This document shows positions 14,571 to 22,650 of a stretch of DNA of 25,814 nt, piece after piece. A program made the position numbers and the translations under genes. The stretch is from DATLYH01 sp035575035 (lineage in GTDB: Bacteria; Planctomycetota; Planctomycetia; Gemmatales; Gemmataceae): positions 1-25,814 of the forward strand of contig DATLYH010000052.1 of assembly GCA_035575035.1 (NCBI GenBank), written 5' to 3'. The number at the start of each line of letters is the position of its first letter. The stretch's first letter is position 1. The notes under the pieces were generated by a model that saw nothing but the letters and a program-made list of their open reading frames with translations, was not told where the DNA came from and did no database searches.

Positions 14571-14600
14571 TTGCCCGGTGTTCCGCTCCCCTTCTATACT
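14571..14600 (+). promoter_or_regulatory. Possible promoter of the WD40 gene
   Basis: TTGCCC (14571-14576) and TATACT (14595-14600) are 18 nt apart and resemble sigma-70 -35 and -10 elements. The first overlaps a perfect hairpin CCGGGC-TT-GCCCGG (14565-14578). The -10 is followed by two ATACTTS heptamers (14596-14609). The prediction is weak because planctomycete promoter rules are poorly known. Confidence 0.3.
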
Positions 14601-14653
14601 TCATACTTGAAACCGCCGGCCCTCCAACCGCCGCCCCACGGGAGAAGCGCAGC

Positions 14654-17600
14654 ATGGCCACATTCAAAAGGGGAGGAAGCCAACCGCCGCGAGCGCTTCT
14701 CTCCCTGTCCATCCTGGGCGCGTTCCTCTTGCCGTTTGCATTCCCCGTAGCGGCCGATGCGCCCAGGGCGATCACCGCCGACGAGGTCCGCGACCTGCAA
14801 GCGAAGTACCAGGCCGAGCGCGACGCCGCGGTCAAGGCCGGGCTGGAGCAGAAGTTCTCGCCCGACTGTTTCGCCCGGGCCGAGCTACTGGCCAAGAAGG
14901 GCGAAGCTGCCCTGGCCGCCGGCCGGCTCCTTGAGGCCCGCGAGGCGTTTCACCGGGCTCGCTGGTATCTGCCCGCCCTTCCCGCTGTCTTCCCGGAACA
15001 CATCAGCCGTATCTTCGGCGACGCCCGGCTGCGGCACACCCACTGGGTCCAGGCCGTCGCCTACAGTCCCGACGGCGCCCGCCTAGCCAGCGCCAGCCAG
15101 GATGGCACCGTCAAACTCTGGGATGTTGCCACCGGCCGCGAGCTGCTCACCTACACCGGCCATACCGAAGCCGTCCGCGCCGTCGCCTGGAGTCCCGACG
15201 GCCAGCGCCTCGCCTCGGCCGGCGCCGACAAGGACATCAAGGTCTGGAAGGCCGACACCGGCGAGGACCTCCACACCCTCAAGGGGAACAACGATTTTGT
15301 CACCAGTGTCGCCTTCAGCCCCGACGGCAAGGCGATTGCCTCCGCCGGCGCCGACCGCAAGGTTCGTGTTTACGACGCCGCCAATGGCAAGCTGCTGAAC
15401 ACCCTCGAAGGCCACACCGCCCTTATCTACCACGTCACCTACAGTCCCGATGGCCGCTGGTTGGCGTCGGTGGCCGGCGACCGCACCGCCCGCATCTGGG
15501 ACGCCGGCAGCAAGTACGCCATCCACCGTTCCTTCGCGGCCGGCGATGCCAGCGTCTACCAGGCGGCCTTCAGCCCCGACGGCAAGTTGCTGGCCACTTG
15601 CGGCGCCGACCAGAAGGCCCGCATCACCGACCTGAACTCGGCCGCTGTCAAGCAAATTCTGGAGGGACACACCCAGGCGGTCACCTGCGTCGCCTTCAGC
15701 AAGGACGGCAAGACGCTGGCCACCGGCAGCGTGGATCGGACCATCCGGCTGTGGGACGTGGGCAACGGCCAGCCTTTCCGCACGCTGCAAGGCCATGCCG
15801 AGGAGGTCCGCAGCGTCGCCTTCCGCCCCGACGGCCAGCAACTCGCCTCCGGCGGTGTTGATCAGGCCATCCGGCTATGGGACCTGGGCTCCGCCGAACA
15901 GCACCGCGAGTTCGCCGGCCACCAGGGCTACGTCTGGTCGGCTGTCTTCAGCCCCGACGGCCGACACATCCTCTCCGCCGGTGCCGACCGGGCGGTCAAG
16001 GTCTGGGACTTCGAGACCGGCCGGGAGTTGAAGAACCTGCTTGGCCATCGGCTCGCCGTGACCGCCGCCCTGTACAGTCCCGACGGCCGGTACATCCTCT
16101 CCTGCGGCGGCGACAAGGTGCTCAAACTCTGGGACCGCAATACCGGCGCCCTGGTCCGCACGTTCGCCGGCCATCAGTCGGCCGTCACCGCCGCTGCCTT
16201 CTCCCCCGACGGCAAGCAGGTCGTCTCCGGCTCGGCCGACCGATTGGTCAAGATATGGGATACGGCGACCGGCCAGGAGCGGCACACCCTCCGCGGCCAT
16301 CAGTCGGTGGTCAGCGCCGTCGCCTGGAGTCCCGACGGCAAGTGGATCGCCTCCGGCGGCGGCGACCATGTTATCCGGCTGTGGGACCCAACGACCGGCA
16401 AGGAGGTCCGGACCCTGAGCGGCCACACAGCGGCCGTCAGCGCTTTGGACTTCAGCGGCGACAGTAGACGGCTGGCCTCCTGCGGTGGTGACCACCTGGT
16501 CCGCATCTGGAACGTCGAGGGGGACGGCCAGATTATCCTGAGCGGCCATACGGGCCCGGTCACGTCGGTCGCCTTTAGCCGCGACGGCCGGTACGTCGTC
16601 TCCGGCGGGGCCGACCAGATCGTCCGCTTGTGGGATGTGCAGAGTCGGCAGGAACAGCACAGCTTCCGCGGCCACAAGGATTGGGTCAGCTCGGTGACCT
16701 TCTCGCGCGACGGTCATTTCATTGTCTCGGCGAGCGTGGATCAGACGATCAAAGTCTGGGAATTGGTCGGCCGTGAGGGGCCCAGCGGCGTCGGCCACAC
16801 CCGCGAGGTCGGAACGGTCGCCATCAGTCCGGACGGCAAACTGCTGGCCTCCGGCAGCGCCGACCGCACTGTCCGGTTGTGGGACCTGGCGACCGGCAAG
16901 GAGCTGCATGTCCTGACGGGCCACAGCGAGACAGTGACGGCGCTGGCCTTCACGCCCGATGGCAAGCTGCTGATCTCCGCCGGTGACGACCATGTCCTTC
17001 GGGTGTGGGACCCGGCCACCGGCAAGGAGGTCCGCAGCATCCGCGACCCGGGCCCGACCAACCAGGTGCCGGTGATCACCGTGACGGCCGACGGCCAGCG
17101 CCTGGTGGTCTGGGTGTCGAATACCATCATCGAAACCTACGAACTGGCGACCGGCAAGCAGCTCAGTTCCTGGAGCGGCCACGAGCGGCAGATCAACAGC
17201 CTGGCGTTCTCGGCCGACGGCGAGCTGGCGGCGCTGGGCGGGCTGGACGGCTCGGTGCGCCTCTGGAACGTCGCCAAGCGCGAGCGGCTGCCCGGCGGCG
17301 ACCTGACGGCCCACCCGGAGCCGGTGGTAGACTTGACCTTCACGCCGGACAAGAAACTGCTGATCACGGCGAGCAAGGACGGGCAGATCAAAATCTGGGA
17401 CATCGCCAAGCGGCAGGCCCTGCACACGATCGCGGCCCACCGGGGCCGGGTGGTCGCCTTCGCCATGAGCCCCGACGGCAAGCGGTTCGTCACGGCCGGC
17501 CAGGATAACGTGGTCAAACTCTGGAACACCACCGACGGCCGGGAGCTGCGGAAGTGGGACTTCCGACTGCCGGTGCTGCCGAGCAAGCCGTTCGTGCGCA

Positions 17601-17680
17601 ACCTGGCCTTCTCGCCGCAGGGCAAGCACGTGGCCACCGCCAACGCCAACGCCACGCTGTACCTGCTGGAACTGCCCTAA
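14654..17680 (+). CDS. Exported protein with 21 WD40 repeats
   Basis: The 1008-residue product starts with a signal peptide (basic MATFKRGG, then a hydrophobic core ending AFPVAADA, about residue 36). A helical segment (about 45-115, with AITADEVRDLQAKYQAER) follows, and then 21 consecutive WD40-like repeats from about residue 128 to the end. The repeats are regular, each with a V-x-x-V-A-F-S-P-D-G core, a G-D turn and W-D or a degenerate form. Twenty-one equals three seven-bladed propellers. No catalytic domain is seen, so it is probably a scaffold or binding protein outside the cytoplasm. The start at 14654 has GGGAGAAG upstream; the frame is open further 5' but lacks a signal sequence there. 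The next gene follows after 17 nt, probably in one transcript. Confidence 0.9.
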   Translation: MATFKRGGSQPPRALLSLSILGAFLLPFAFPVAADAPRAITADEVRDLQAKYQAERDAAVKAGLEQKFSPDCFARAELLAKKGEAALAAGRLLEAREAFHRARWYLPALPAVFPEHISRIFGDARLRHTHWVQAVAYSPDGARLASASQDGTVKLWDVATGRELLTYTGHTEAVRAVAWSPDGQRLASAGADKDIKVWKADTGEDLHTLKGNNDFVTSVAFSPDGKAIASAGADRKVRVYDAANGKLLNTLEGHTALIYHVTYSPDGRWLASVAGDRTARIWDAGSKYAIHRSFAAGDASVYQAAFSPDGKLLATCGADQKARITDLNSAAVKQILEGHTQAVTCVAFSKDGKTLATGSVDRTIRLWDVGNGQPFRTLQGHAEEVRSVAFRPDGQQLASGGVDQAIRLWDLGSAEQHREFAGHQGYVWSAVFSPDGRHILSAGADRAVKVWDFETGRELKNLLGHRLAVTAALYSPDGRYILSCGGDKVLKLWDRNTGALVRTFAGHQSAVTAAAFSPDGKQVVSGSADRLVKIWDTATGQERHTLRGHQSVVSAVAWSPDGKWIASGGGDHVIRLWDPTTGKEVRTLSGHTAAVSALDFSGDSRRLASCGGDHLVRIWNVEGDGQIILSGHTGPVTSVAFSRDGRYVVSGGADQIVRLWDVQSRQEQHSFRGHKDWVSSVTFSRDGHFIVSASVDQTIKVWELVGREGPSGVGHTREVGTVAISPDGKLLASGSADRTVRLWDLATGKELHVLTGHSETVTALAFTPDGKLLISAGDDHVLRVWDPATGKEVRSIRDPGPTNQVPVITVTADGQRLVVWVSNTIIETYELATGKQLSSWSGHERQINSLAFSADGELAALGGLDGSVRLWNVAKRERLPGGDLTAHPEPVVDLTFTPDKKLLITASKDGQIKIWDIAKRQALHTIAAHRGRVVAFAMSPDGKRFVTAGQDNVVKLWNTTDGRELRKWDFRLPVLPSKPFVRNLAFSPQGKHVATANANATLYLLELP

Positions 17681-17697
17681 ATCGAGGACGCACACTC

Positions 17698-18402
17698 ATG
17701 AAGCGAATGCTCGCGCTCGGAACTCTGCTGGCCGTGGTCACCCTTCCGGGATTGGCCCAGGACAAGAAGTCGCAACTGGCCAAGGAGGCGCTCAAGGAGC
17801 TGAATGATTTCATCGGCCAGTGGAACGGCAGCGGCGCGCCGGCCAAGCCGAAGCCGGCCGCCGGCGAACTGTGGTCCGAAACCATCAACTGGAGCTGGCG
17901 CTTCAAGGGGGACGATGCCTGGATGGAGATGACCGTCAAGGACGGCAAGCATTTTCAGGGGGGCGAGCTCCGCTACCTGCCGGATAAAAAGCGCTATCAG
18001 CTCACGGCCACCGCCAAGGATGGCAAGAAGCTGGTCTTCGAGGGGGACTACAAGGACGGCTACTTGAGGCTGGAGCGATCTGATCCGGCGAAGAAGGAGA
18101 CGCAGCGGATCACGATGAACACCGCGGCCGAAGGCATCCGCTTCATCCTCCTTTTCGAGCGCAAGCCGGAGGGCCGGACGCTTTACGTCCGCGACTTTCA
18201 GGTGGCCTGCAACCGCGAGGGGGAAAGCCTGGCAACCGCCAAGCGAAAGAACGAGTGCGTGGTCAGCGGCGGGCTGGGCACCATTGCGGTCAGCTTCAAG
18301 GGGGAAACCTTCTACGTCTGCTGCACCGGCTGCCGCGACGCCTTCAACGAGAATCCGCAGAAGTACATCGACGAGTACCGGGCCCGCAAGGGGAAGAAGT
18401 GA
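17698..18402 (+). CDS. Exported protein with C-terminal YHS/TRASH-like domain
   Basis: The product is 234 residues. The signal peptide is MKRMLALGTLLAVVTLPGLAQD. The middle (about 30-175) looks like an all-beta, lipocalin-like domain (LNDFIGQWNGSG, WSWRFKGDDAWMEM, LRYLPDKKRYQLTAT), recalling DUF1579-type proteins; this is inference. The last 50 residues match YHS/TRASH metal sites: NECVVSGG, then ETFYVCCTGCRDAFNENPQKYI. Compare the copper ATPase YHS in this window (YYFCCPSCKQRF-ADPQRYL). The C-x-x-C and the upstream cysteine are intact, so a metal ion may be bound. It follows the WD40 gene by 17 nt and precedes the cytochrome/WD40 gene by 161 nt. No specific function is known. Confidence 0.78.
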   Translation: MKRMLALGTLLAVVTLPGLAQDKKSQLAKEALKELNDFIGQWNGSGAPAKPKPAAGELWSETINWSWRFKGDDAWMEMTVKDGKHFQGGELRYLPDKKRYQLTATAKDGKKLVFEGDYKDGYLRLERSDPAKKETQRITMNTAAEGIRFILLFERKPEGRTLYVRDFQVACNREGESLATAKRKNECVVSGGLGTIAVSFKGETFYVCCTGCRDAFNENPQKYIDEYRARKGKK

Positions 18403-18563
18403 GCAGCGCCGCCCTATTTTTCATTTTCATCTCGCGTCGCGGCCATCCCCGCCTCTACAATGGGGCTGGTCGAATTACCCCACCGGCCTCCAAGGCCGAC
18501 CCTACCCGTATGCCGCCCCGCCGATCGCCACAGGCGACTGACATCCCGAAGGAGTCTTCTCCC

Positions 18564-20033
18564 ATGCTGCGTTCCTGTTGGTGCATGCTTGGTGCTGTTC
18601 TCGGCCTCTTCACGATCCTGACCGGCGCCCACGCCCAGGCCCCCAAGGGCCCCGTCAGTTTCATCAATGACGTGGCCCCCATCCTCAAGGAAAACTGCTT
18701 CTCCTGCCACGGGTCCAAGAACCCCAAGGGCAAGTTCGACATGACCCGGTTCGAGAGCTTTCGCAAGGGGGGCCTCAAGGGGATCGATCCCGTTGAGCCA
18801 GGCAAGCCGGACGAGAGCCTGCTGATCGATCTGATCACTTCCCCAAACGACAAGGAGCGCATGCCGCCCAAGGAGGCGGGCGATCCGTTGCCGCCGGCCA
18901 AGATTGCCATTATTCAGCAGTGGATCAAGGAAGGGGCCAAGCTCGACCCCGGCCTCAAGCCCGATACCGACCTGGTGCGCGAGCTCCGGGCCCGCTGGAC
19001 GCCGCCGCCGCCCCCGGCCGCCTACCGCTTCCCCGTCACCATCACGGCACTAACCTTTACCCCCGACAGCAAGAAACTGGTCATCGGCGGGCACCACGAG
19101 CTGACCGTCTGGGACGTGGCCGAGGGAAAGCTGGAGAAACGCATCACCACGCGCATGGAGCGGACCTATGCCCTGCTGTTCCTCCCCGACGGCAAACTGG
19201 CGGTTGCCGGCGGCCGGCCCGGTCAGGAAGGCGACGTTCGCATCTATAACCTGAACGGTGGCACGCCGCGGACGGAAAATGGTGTGACCTGGCTCGACGG
19301 CGTCAAAGACCCGGGGGTGATGGTCAAGCAACTGTTGGAAGCAGACGACTCGGTCCTTTGCCTGGCGCTAAGTCCGGACGGCAAGAAGCTGGCGTCGGGC
19401 GGCTGCGACCGGTTGGTCAATGTCTGGGACCTGTCGGTTGGCTGCGAGAATGCCAAACTGGAGCAGTCGGTCGAGAACCATGCCGACTGGGTTTTCGGTG
19501 TCGCCTTCACGCCGGACGGCAAGAAGCTGCTGACGGCCAGCCGTGACAAGACGGCCAAGGTCTGGGACCTGGAGGCCAAGGAGTCGGTGCTGACCTTCCC
19601 CGGCCACCAGAACAACGTCTACGGCGTGACGGTCAAGCCGGACGGCAAGGTCGGCTACTCATGCGGCGAGGACAATGCTTGGCGCTCCTGGCCGACTTCG
19701 GGCGACGGCAAGCAAATCCGTCAGGCGACCGGCCACGGCGGACCGGTTTTCCGCATCCTGTACCACCCGACCCAGAACCTGCTGGCCACTTGCAGCGCCG
19801 ACAAGACCGTCCGGTTGTGGGACCCCGATAAGGGCACGGCGACCCGGACGCTGACCGGCCACACCGACTGGGTCTATGCCCTGGCCTTCAGCCCGGACGG
19901 CGAGTTGCTTGCCTCGGGGAGCTGGAACGGCGAGGTGAAGATGTGGAAGGTGAGCGACGGCACGCTGGTGAAGGAGTTCAACGCCTCACCCGGTTTGCAG
20001 ACCGCCGCCGCGGGCGGGCCAAAGGGAAATTGA
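18564..20033 (+). CDS. Cytochrome c domain fused to seven WD40 repeats
   Basis: The product is 489 residues. The signal peptide ends near GAHAQAP. The N-terminal domain (about 30-145) has one heme site CFSCH (residues 45-49) in the setting FINDVAPILKENCFSCHG, typical of the planctomycete cytochrome C family (PSCyt1), and later LLIDLITSPNDKERMPPK, whose methionine could be the second heme ligand. From about residue 150 to the end there are seven WD40 repeats, enough for one closed propeller. It is likely exported and redox-active, with a role in electron transfer or sensing inferred only. AAGGAG lies 9 nt before the start at 18564. It ends near a REP-like element and the convergent bpt gene. 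Confidence 0.92.
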   Translation: MLRSCWCMLGAVLGLFTILTGAHAQAPKGPVSFINDVAPILKENCFSCHGSKNPKGKFDMTRFESFRKGGLKGIDPVEPGKPDESLLIDLITSPNDKERMPPKEAGDPLPPAKIAIIQQWIKEGAKLDPGLKPDTDLVRELRARWTPPPPPAAYRFPVTITALTFTPDSKKLVIGGHHELTVWDVAEGKLEKRITTRMERTYALLFLPDGKLAVAGGRPGQEGDVRIYNLNGGTPRTENGVTWLDGVKDPGVMVKQLLEADDSVLCLALSPDGKKLASGGCDRLVNVWDLSVGCENAKLEQSVENHADWVFGVAFTPDGKKLLTASRDKTAKVWDLEAKESVLTFPGHQNNVYGVTVKPDGKVGYSCGEDNAWRSWPTSGDGKQIRQATGHGGPVFRILYHPTQNLLATCSADKTVRLWDPDKGTATRTLTGHTDWVYALAFSPDGELLASGSWNGEVKMWKVSDGTLVKEFNASPGLQTAAAGGPKGN

Positions 20034-20040
20034 CCTGGTT

Positions 20041-20099
20041 CAGCCCGGAGCGCCAGCGACCGGGCCATCGGGTGACAGTAACAGAGTGACCGGGCGCTG
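20041..20099. repeat. REP-like element with inverted partner, copy 3
   Basis: CAGCCCGGAGCGCCAGCGAC (20041-20060) is identical to 6235-6254. A reversed partial copy CCGGGCGCTG lies at 20090-20099, so the gap between the convergent cytochrome/WD40 and bpt genes can fold into a hairpin, possibly a shared terminator. Between the arms, GTGAC recurs 14 nt apart (20072, 20086), a weak 7-nt period. Confidence 0.75.
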
Positions 20100-20100
20100 C

Positions 20101-20814
20101 TCAGCTGCGGAAATCGTGCCATTGGCCGGTCTCGTCGAGCAACTGATTGGGCACGAACCGGGCCTTGTACTCCATCGACGGGCAGCCGGCCACATAGTAG
20201 CCGAGATAGACATGGGGAATCTTTCGGCCGGCGGCGTGCTCGATCAGGCTGAGGATGTTCCAGGTGCCCAGGGAGCGGCGGCGGTGGTCGGGGTCGTAGA
20301 AGAAGTAGATGGCCGACAGGCCGCCCGGCAAATCGTCCACGTAGCCGACGCCCACCAACTGCTTCCCCAGATAGTAGCACCATTCCTGCGTCGGGAAGGG
20401 GTTGTCCACGAACGACTCGGCGTAGGCGGCAGCACTGCAGGCGGGGTACTGCGGCCAACCCTTGGCCTCGGCCTGGTAGGCGTGGTAGCGGTCGTAGAGC
20501 TTCAGCTTCGCCCGGGTAACGGATGGCTCGCCGATTTGCAGGGTGATCGTGCCGCGGTTTGCCTTGGCGGTGCGGCGCTGGCTACGGTCGGGGCGGAAGC
20601 GATCGACCACCACGCGCAATGAGCGGCAAGCGTGGCAGGCGGCACAGCGGGGACGGAAGAGCATGGCCCCGAACCGCCGCCACCCCTGGAGCATGCGCTG
20701 CATGTATTCGGCGGGACTCAGCTCGCTGACGTACTCGTACTCCAGCTGCCAGAGCTGATGCGGCAAGTAGCCACACGGGCTCGGCGGCGCGACGAAGCGG
20801 AAGAGCGACTCCAT
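20101..20814 (-). CDS. bpt: Aspartate/glutamate leucyltransferase (arginyl-transferase family)
   Basis: Bpt transfers leucine from tRNA to proteins with N-terminal Asp or Glu, feeding the N-degron pathway to ClpS/ClpAP. The 237-residue product shows the family's N-terminal signature: CGYLPHQLWQLEYEYV, then Y-x(5)-QGWRRFGAMLFRPRCAACHACRSLRV with its cysteine cluster. Later come RTAKANRG, FVDNPFPTQEW, VGVGYVDDLPGGLSAIYFFYDP and the C-terminal PHVYLGYYVAGCPSMEYKARF. All fit the Bpt/ATE fold. There is no Shine-Dalgarno before ATG 20814; the leader consists of GATT-cored units every 7 nt. It is the last of three - strand enzymes, 128 nt after the SDR, separated by a strong hairpin, so it may be transcribed separately. 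Confidence 0.93.
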   Translation of the reverse strand: MESLFRFVAPPSPCGYLPHQLWQLEYEYVSELSPAEYMQRMLQGWRRFGAMLFRPRCAACHACRSLRVVVDRFRPDRSQRRTAKANRGTITLQIGEPSVTRAKLKLYDRYHAYQAEAKGWPQYPACSAAAYAESFVDNPFPTQEWCYYLGKQLVGVGYVDDLPGGLSAIYFFYDPDHRRRSLGTWNILSLIEHAAGRKIPHVYLGYYVAGCPSMEYKARFVPNQLLDETGQWHDFRS

Positions 20815-20849
20815 GATTTTCGATTCTAGATTGCCGCTTCGTGATTTAC
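20815..20849. repeat. Degenerate heptamer array before bpt
   Basis: GATT recurs at 20815, 20822, 20829 and 20843, with a changed unit GCTT at 20836, giving five units of exactly 7 nt. The first unit touches the bpt start codon (CAT on the + strand, 20812-20814). Only the four-base core is conserved, and the spacing is exact. Confidence 0.65.
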
Positions 20850-20872
20850 CAGAGACGGCCGGTCCCCCGCCT

Positions 20873-20931
20873 CAGAGGACAAGTCGCCCTGCTTCTCCGG
20901 CGAAAGGGCGAGCAGGGCGGCTTGCCCTCTG
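20873..20931 (-). terminator. 21-bp stem hairpin after the SDR gene
   Basis: The arms 20873-20893 and 20911-20931 match at 19 of 21 positions, with one A:C mismatch and one G:U pair on the + strand, around a 17-nt loop. It begins 12 nt after the SDR stop. With no T-tract, it fits a stem-only terminator or mRNA-stabilising structure. Confidence 0.65.
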
Positions 20932-20942
20932 ACCGAGCCGAC

Positions 20943-21722
20943 TCACGGTTTCGCGAACCGGCGGGCGGCTCGGGCAGCCATCCAGTCGCTGAGACCGGCC
21001 GGCAGCCAGCGCAGCAGCCGGACGCGCCACAGCGCCGGTGGAGGAAAGGCAAAGAACAGCCGCTTCTGGCGAATGGCTGCAACGATCTGACGGGCGGCGT
21101 AATCGGCCTCCATGATGTACGGCTTGGCCACACCGATGTTATCGGTCAACGGCGTGCGGATCCAGCCGGGGCAGATGATGGTGGTGTGAATGTTGTACGC
21201 CTTCAACTCCAGGCGCAGGCCCTCGATCAGGGCATTGACACCCGCCTTGCTGGCGCAGTAGCCGCCCATCTTCGGCAGGCCGTGGTATGACGCCAGACTG
21301 GAAATTGCCACCAGGTGGCCGAAGCGGCGCTGCAACATCCCGGGCAGCACCGCCTCGATGCTGTTGGCCACACCGATCAGGTTAACGGCGACCTGGGCTT
21401 CGACATCTGCGGCGCGGAAGTCGAGGGCGTTGGTTTCCCGACCGATGCCGGCGTTGGCGACCAGCAGATCGACCGGCCCCAACCTTTCTTGCAGCAGGGC
21501 CACCGCAGCCCGCAGGCTGTCCCGGTTGGTAACATCGCCGGTTGCCCAGGCAATCGGCCGGCCGGCCAGCTCCCCCGCCAACGATGCCAGCCCATCTGCG
21601 TTGAGGTCGAGGGCCGCGATGGCGGCTCCCTCAGCGCTCAGCTGAAGGGCCAGCTGCCGGCCCAGCCCGCTAGCCGCCCCCGTGACCAACGCCACCCGAT
21701 TGGTGAATGCTGTCATGGTCAT
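20943..21722 (-). CDS. Short-chain dehydrogenase/reductase
   Basis: This is a classical SDR of 259 residues, an NAD(P)-dependent oxidoreductase. The Rossmann motif TGAASGLG (about residues 15-22), the NAG motif (NAGIG), the catalytic serine in AISSLASYHG and the YCASK motif (Tyr and Lys of the triad) are present. The segment after it (GWIRTPLTDNIGVAKPYIM) and the C-terminal hydrophobic LRWLPAGLSDWM suggest lipid or membrane-linked substrates, which is speculative. It follows the hydrolase by 54 nt on the same strand. The start is ATG 21722, or ATG 21716 (MTAFTNRV); both lie in a GTCATTT heptamer array, and no Shine-Dalgarno is seen. The substrate is unknown. Confidence 0.9.
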   Translation of the reverse strand: MTMTAFTNRVALVTGAASGLGRQLALQLSAEGAAIAALDLNADGLASLAGELAGRPIAWATGDVTNRDSLRAAVALLQERLGPVDLLVANAGIGRETNALDFRAADVEAQVAVNLIGVANSIEAVLPGMLQRRFGHLVAISSLASYHGLPKMGGYCASKAGVNALIEGLRLELKAYNIHTTIICPGWIRTPLTDNIGVAKPYIMEADYAARQIVAAIRQKRLFFAFPPPALWRVRLLRWLPAGLSDWMAARAARRFAKP

Positions 21723-21738
21723 TTGTCATTTGTCATTC
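21712..21738. repeat. Heptamer array at the SDR start
   Basis: GTCATTT occurs at 21718 and 21725 and GTCATTC at 21732, with a partial unit GTCATG at 21712. Read on the gene strand the units are AATGAC-type, and the array contains both candidate SDR start codons. Confidence 0.8.
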
Positions 21739-21777
21739 GCAGTCTTTGCCCAGGCCTGGGGGCTCATGACGAATGAC
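21732..21777. promoter_or_regulatory. Inverted repeat around a 12-bp palindrome between hydrolase and SDR
   Basis: GTCATTCG (21732-21739) and CGAATGAC (21770-21777) are perfect inverted copies. Between them is the perfect palindrome CCCAGGCCTGGG (21749-21760). The outer arms belong to the heptamer family, and the last base of the right arm belongs to the hydrolase stop codon. The fold could act as an attenuator or terminator between the two genes. Confidence 0.55.
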
Positions 21778-22613
21778 TAAGCACAGAACTTCGCCACCGC
21801 CGCGACGAACTCGGCCTCGCGCTCGAACATGGGGAGGTGGCCGCAATTCGGGATCAGTTTGACCTCAGCCTGCGGGAGATGCCGGCGGTAGGCCTCCGCG
21901 TAGGCCGGCGGCACCAGGCGGTCCTCGGCGCCCCAGATCAGCAGCACCGGACAACCGACACGGGACAGGCGGCGCGGCAGCTTGGGATCATAAGGGCGAT
22001 CCCAGACCAGCCGAGCCAGCACCGCCATTGCCTGGTAGGCGGCCAGCACTCGGTCGTCAGGCGGATCGTCCGGGATGACCAGGCGGGCGATGTACGATTC
22101 GGGATCGTGGAAGAGCAGCCGGCGCAGCTCGCCGGGGTCGCGAACGATGCGGAACAGGTCGGGGAGGGGCTGCTCATCCAGCCAGAGTCCTGGAGCGCCC
22201 GACAGCCAGAGCCGACGGACGCGCTCCGGCCAGCGCACGGCAAACTCAGCCGCGATCCAGCCGCCCAGACTGCTGCCGCCGAGGTTGATCTCCTGCAAAC
22301 CCAGGGCGTCGAACAGCTCAACGTAATGGAAGGCCATGTCCTCAATGGTGTCGATCTCGTCGAAGCCGCCACTGGCGCCGAAGCCGGGGTGCATGGGGGC
22401 CAGAACGTGGAACTGCTGCGACCAGGTCTGCAAGAAGGGCAGCCACAGGGCCGACTCGCCGAGGGTGCTGTGCAGGTAGACAAACGGCGGTCCCTCGCCG
22501 CCGTGCCGCAGTACGGTGGACCGTCCGGCGATGGTGATGGTTTCCTCTTGGCCACCGCCGCGTGCCAGCAGCACCCGGACGCCATATTTCAGTTTCTTGA
22601 GGGTGTCGAACAT
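21777..22613 (-). CDS. Alpha/beta hydrolase
   Basis: The 278-residue product is an alpha/beta-fold hydrolase. After an N-terminal stretch MFDTLKKLKYGVRVLL it has the oxyanion region VYLHSTLGESALWLPFL and the nucleophile elbow GGSSLGGWIAAEFAVRWP, with Ser in G-x-S-x-G. The acid site is IWGAEDRLVPPAYAEAY and the catalytic histidine is in PNCGHLPMFE. A cap-like segment lies between about residues 135 and 210. The start is set at ATG 22613 because the 141 nt of open frame upstream runs through a repeat array and is not family-like. No Shine-Dalgarno is visible. It is probably cotranscribed with the SDR. The substrate is not predictable; ester or C-C hydrolysis are both possible. Confidence 0.9.
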   Translation of the reverse strand: MFDTLKKLKYGVRVLLARGGGQEETITIAGRSTVLRHGGEGPPFVYLHSTLGESALWLPFLQTWSQQFHVLAPMHPGFGASGGFDEIDTIEDMAFHYVELFDALGLQEINLGGSSLGGWIAAEFAVRWPERVRRLWLSGAPGLWLDEQPLPDLFRIVRDPGELRRLLFHDPESYIARLVIPDDPPDDRVLAAYQAMAVLARLVWDRPYDPKLPRRLSRVGCPVLLIWGAEDRLVPPAYAEAYRRHLPQAEVKLIPNCGHLPMFEREAEFVAAVAKFCA

Positions 22614-22650
22614 CAGGCCATCAAGGGTTAGGAATGAAAGCTGTACCCAA

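Noticed and set aside
14435..14653. N-terminal extension of the WD40 protein
   Set aside because: It runs through a REP-like repeat and a palindrome and would place the signal peptide internally; ATG 14654 has a good Shine-Dalgarno.
15875..17695. 606-codon open frame on the - strand opposite the WD40 gene
   Set aside because: It mirrors the WD40 repeats, has periodic low-complexity sequence and no recognisable domain or start signal.
18456..18461. Promoter of the cytochrome/WD40 gene at TACAAT
   Set aside because: A -10-like hexamer is present, but no -35 element was found at a usual distance.
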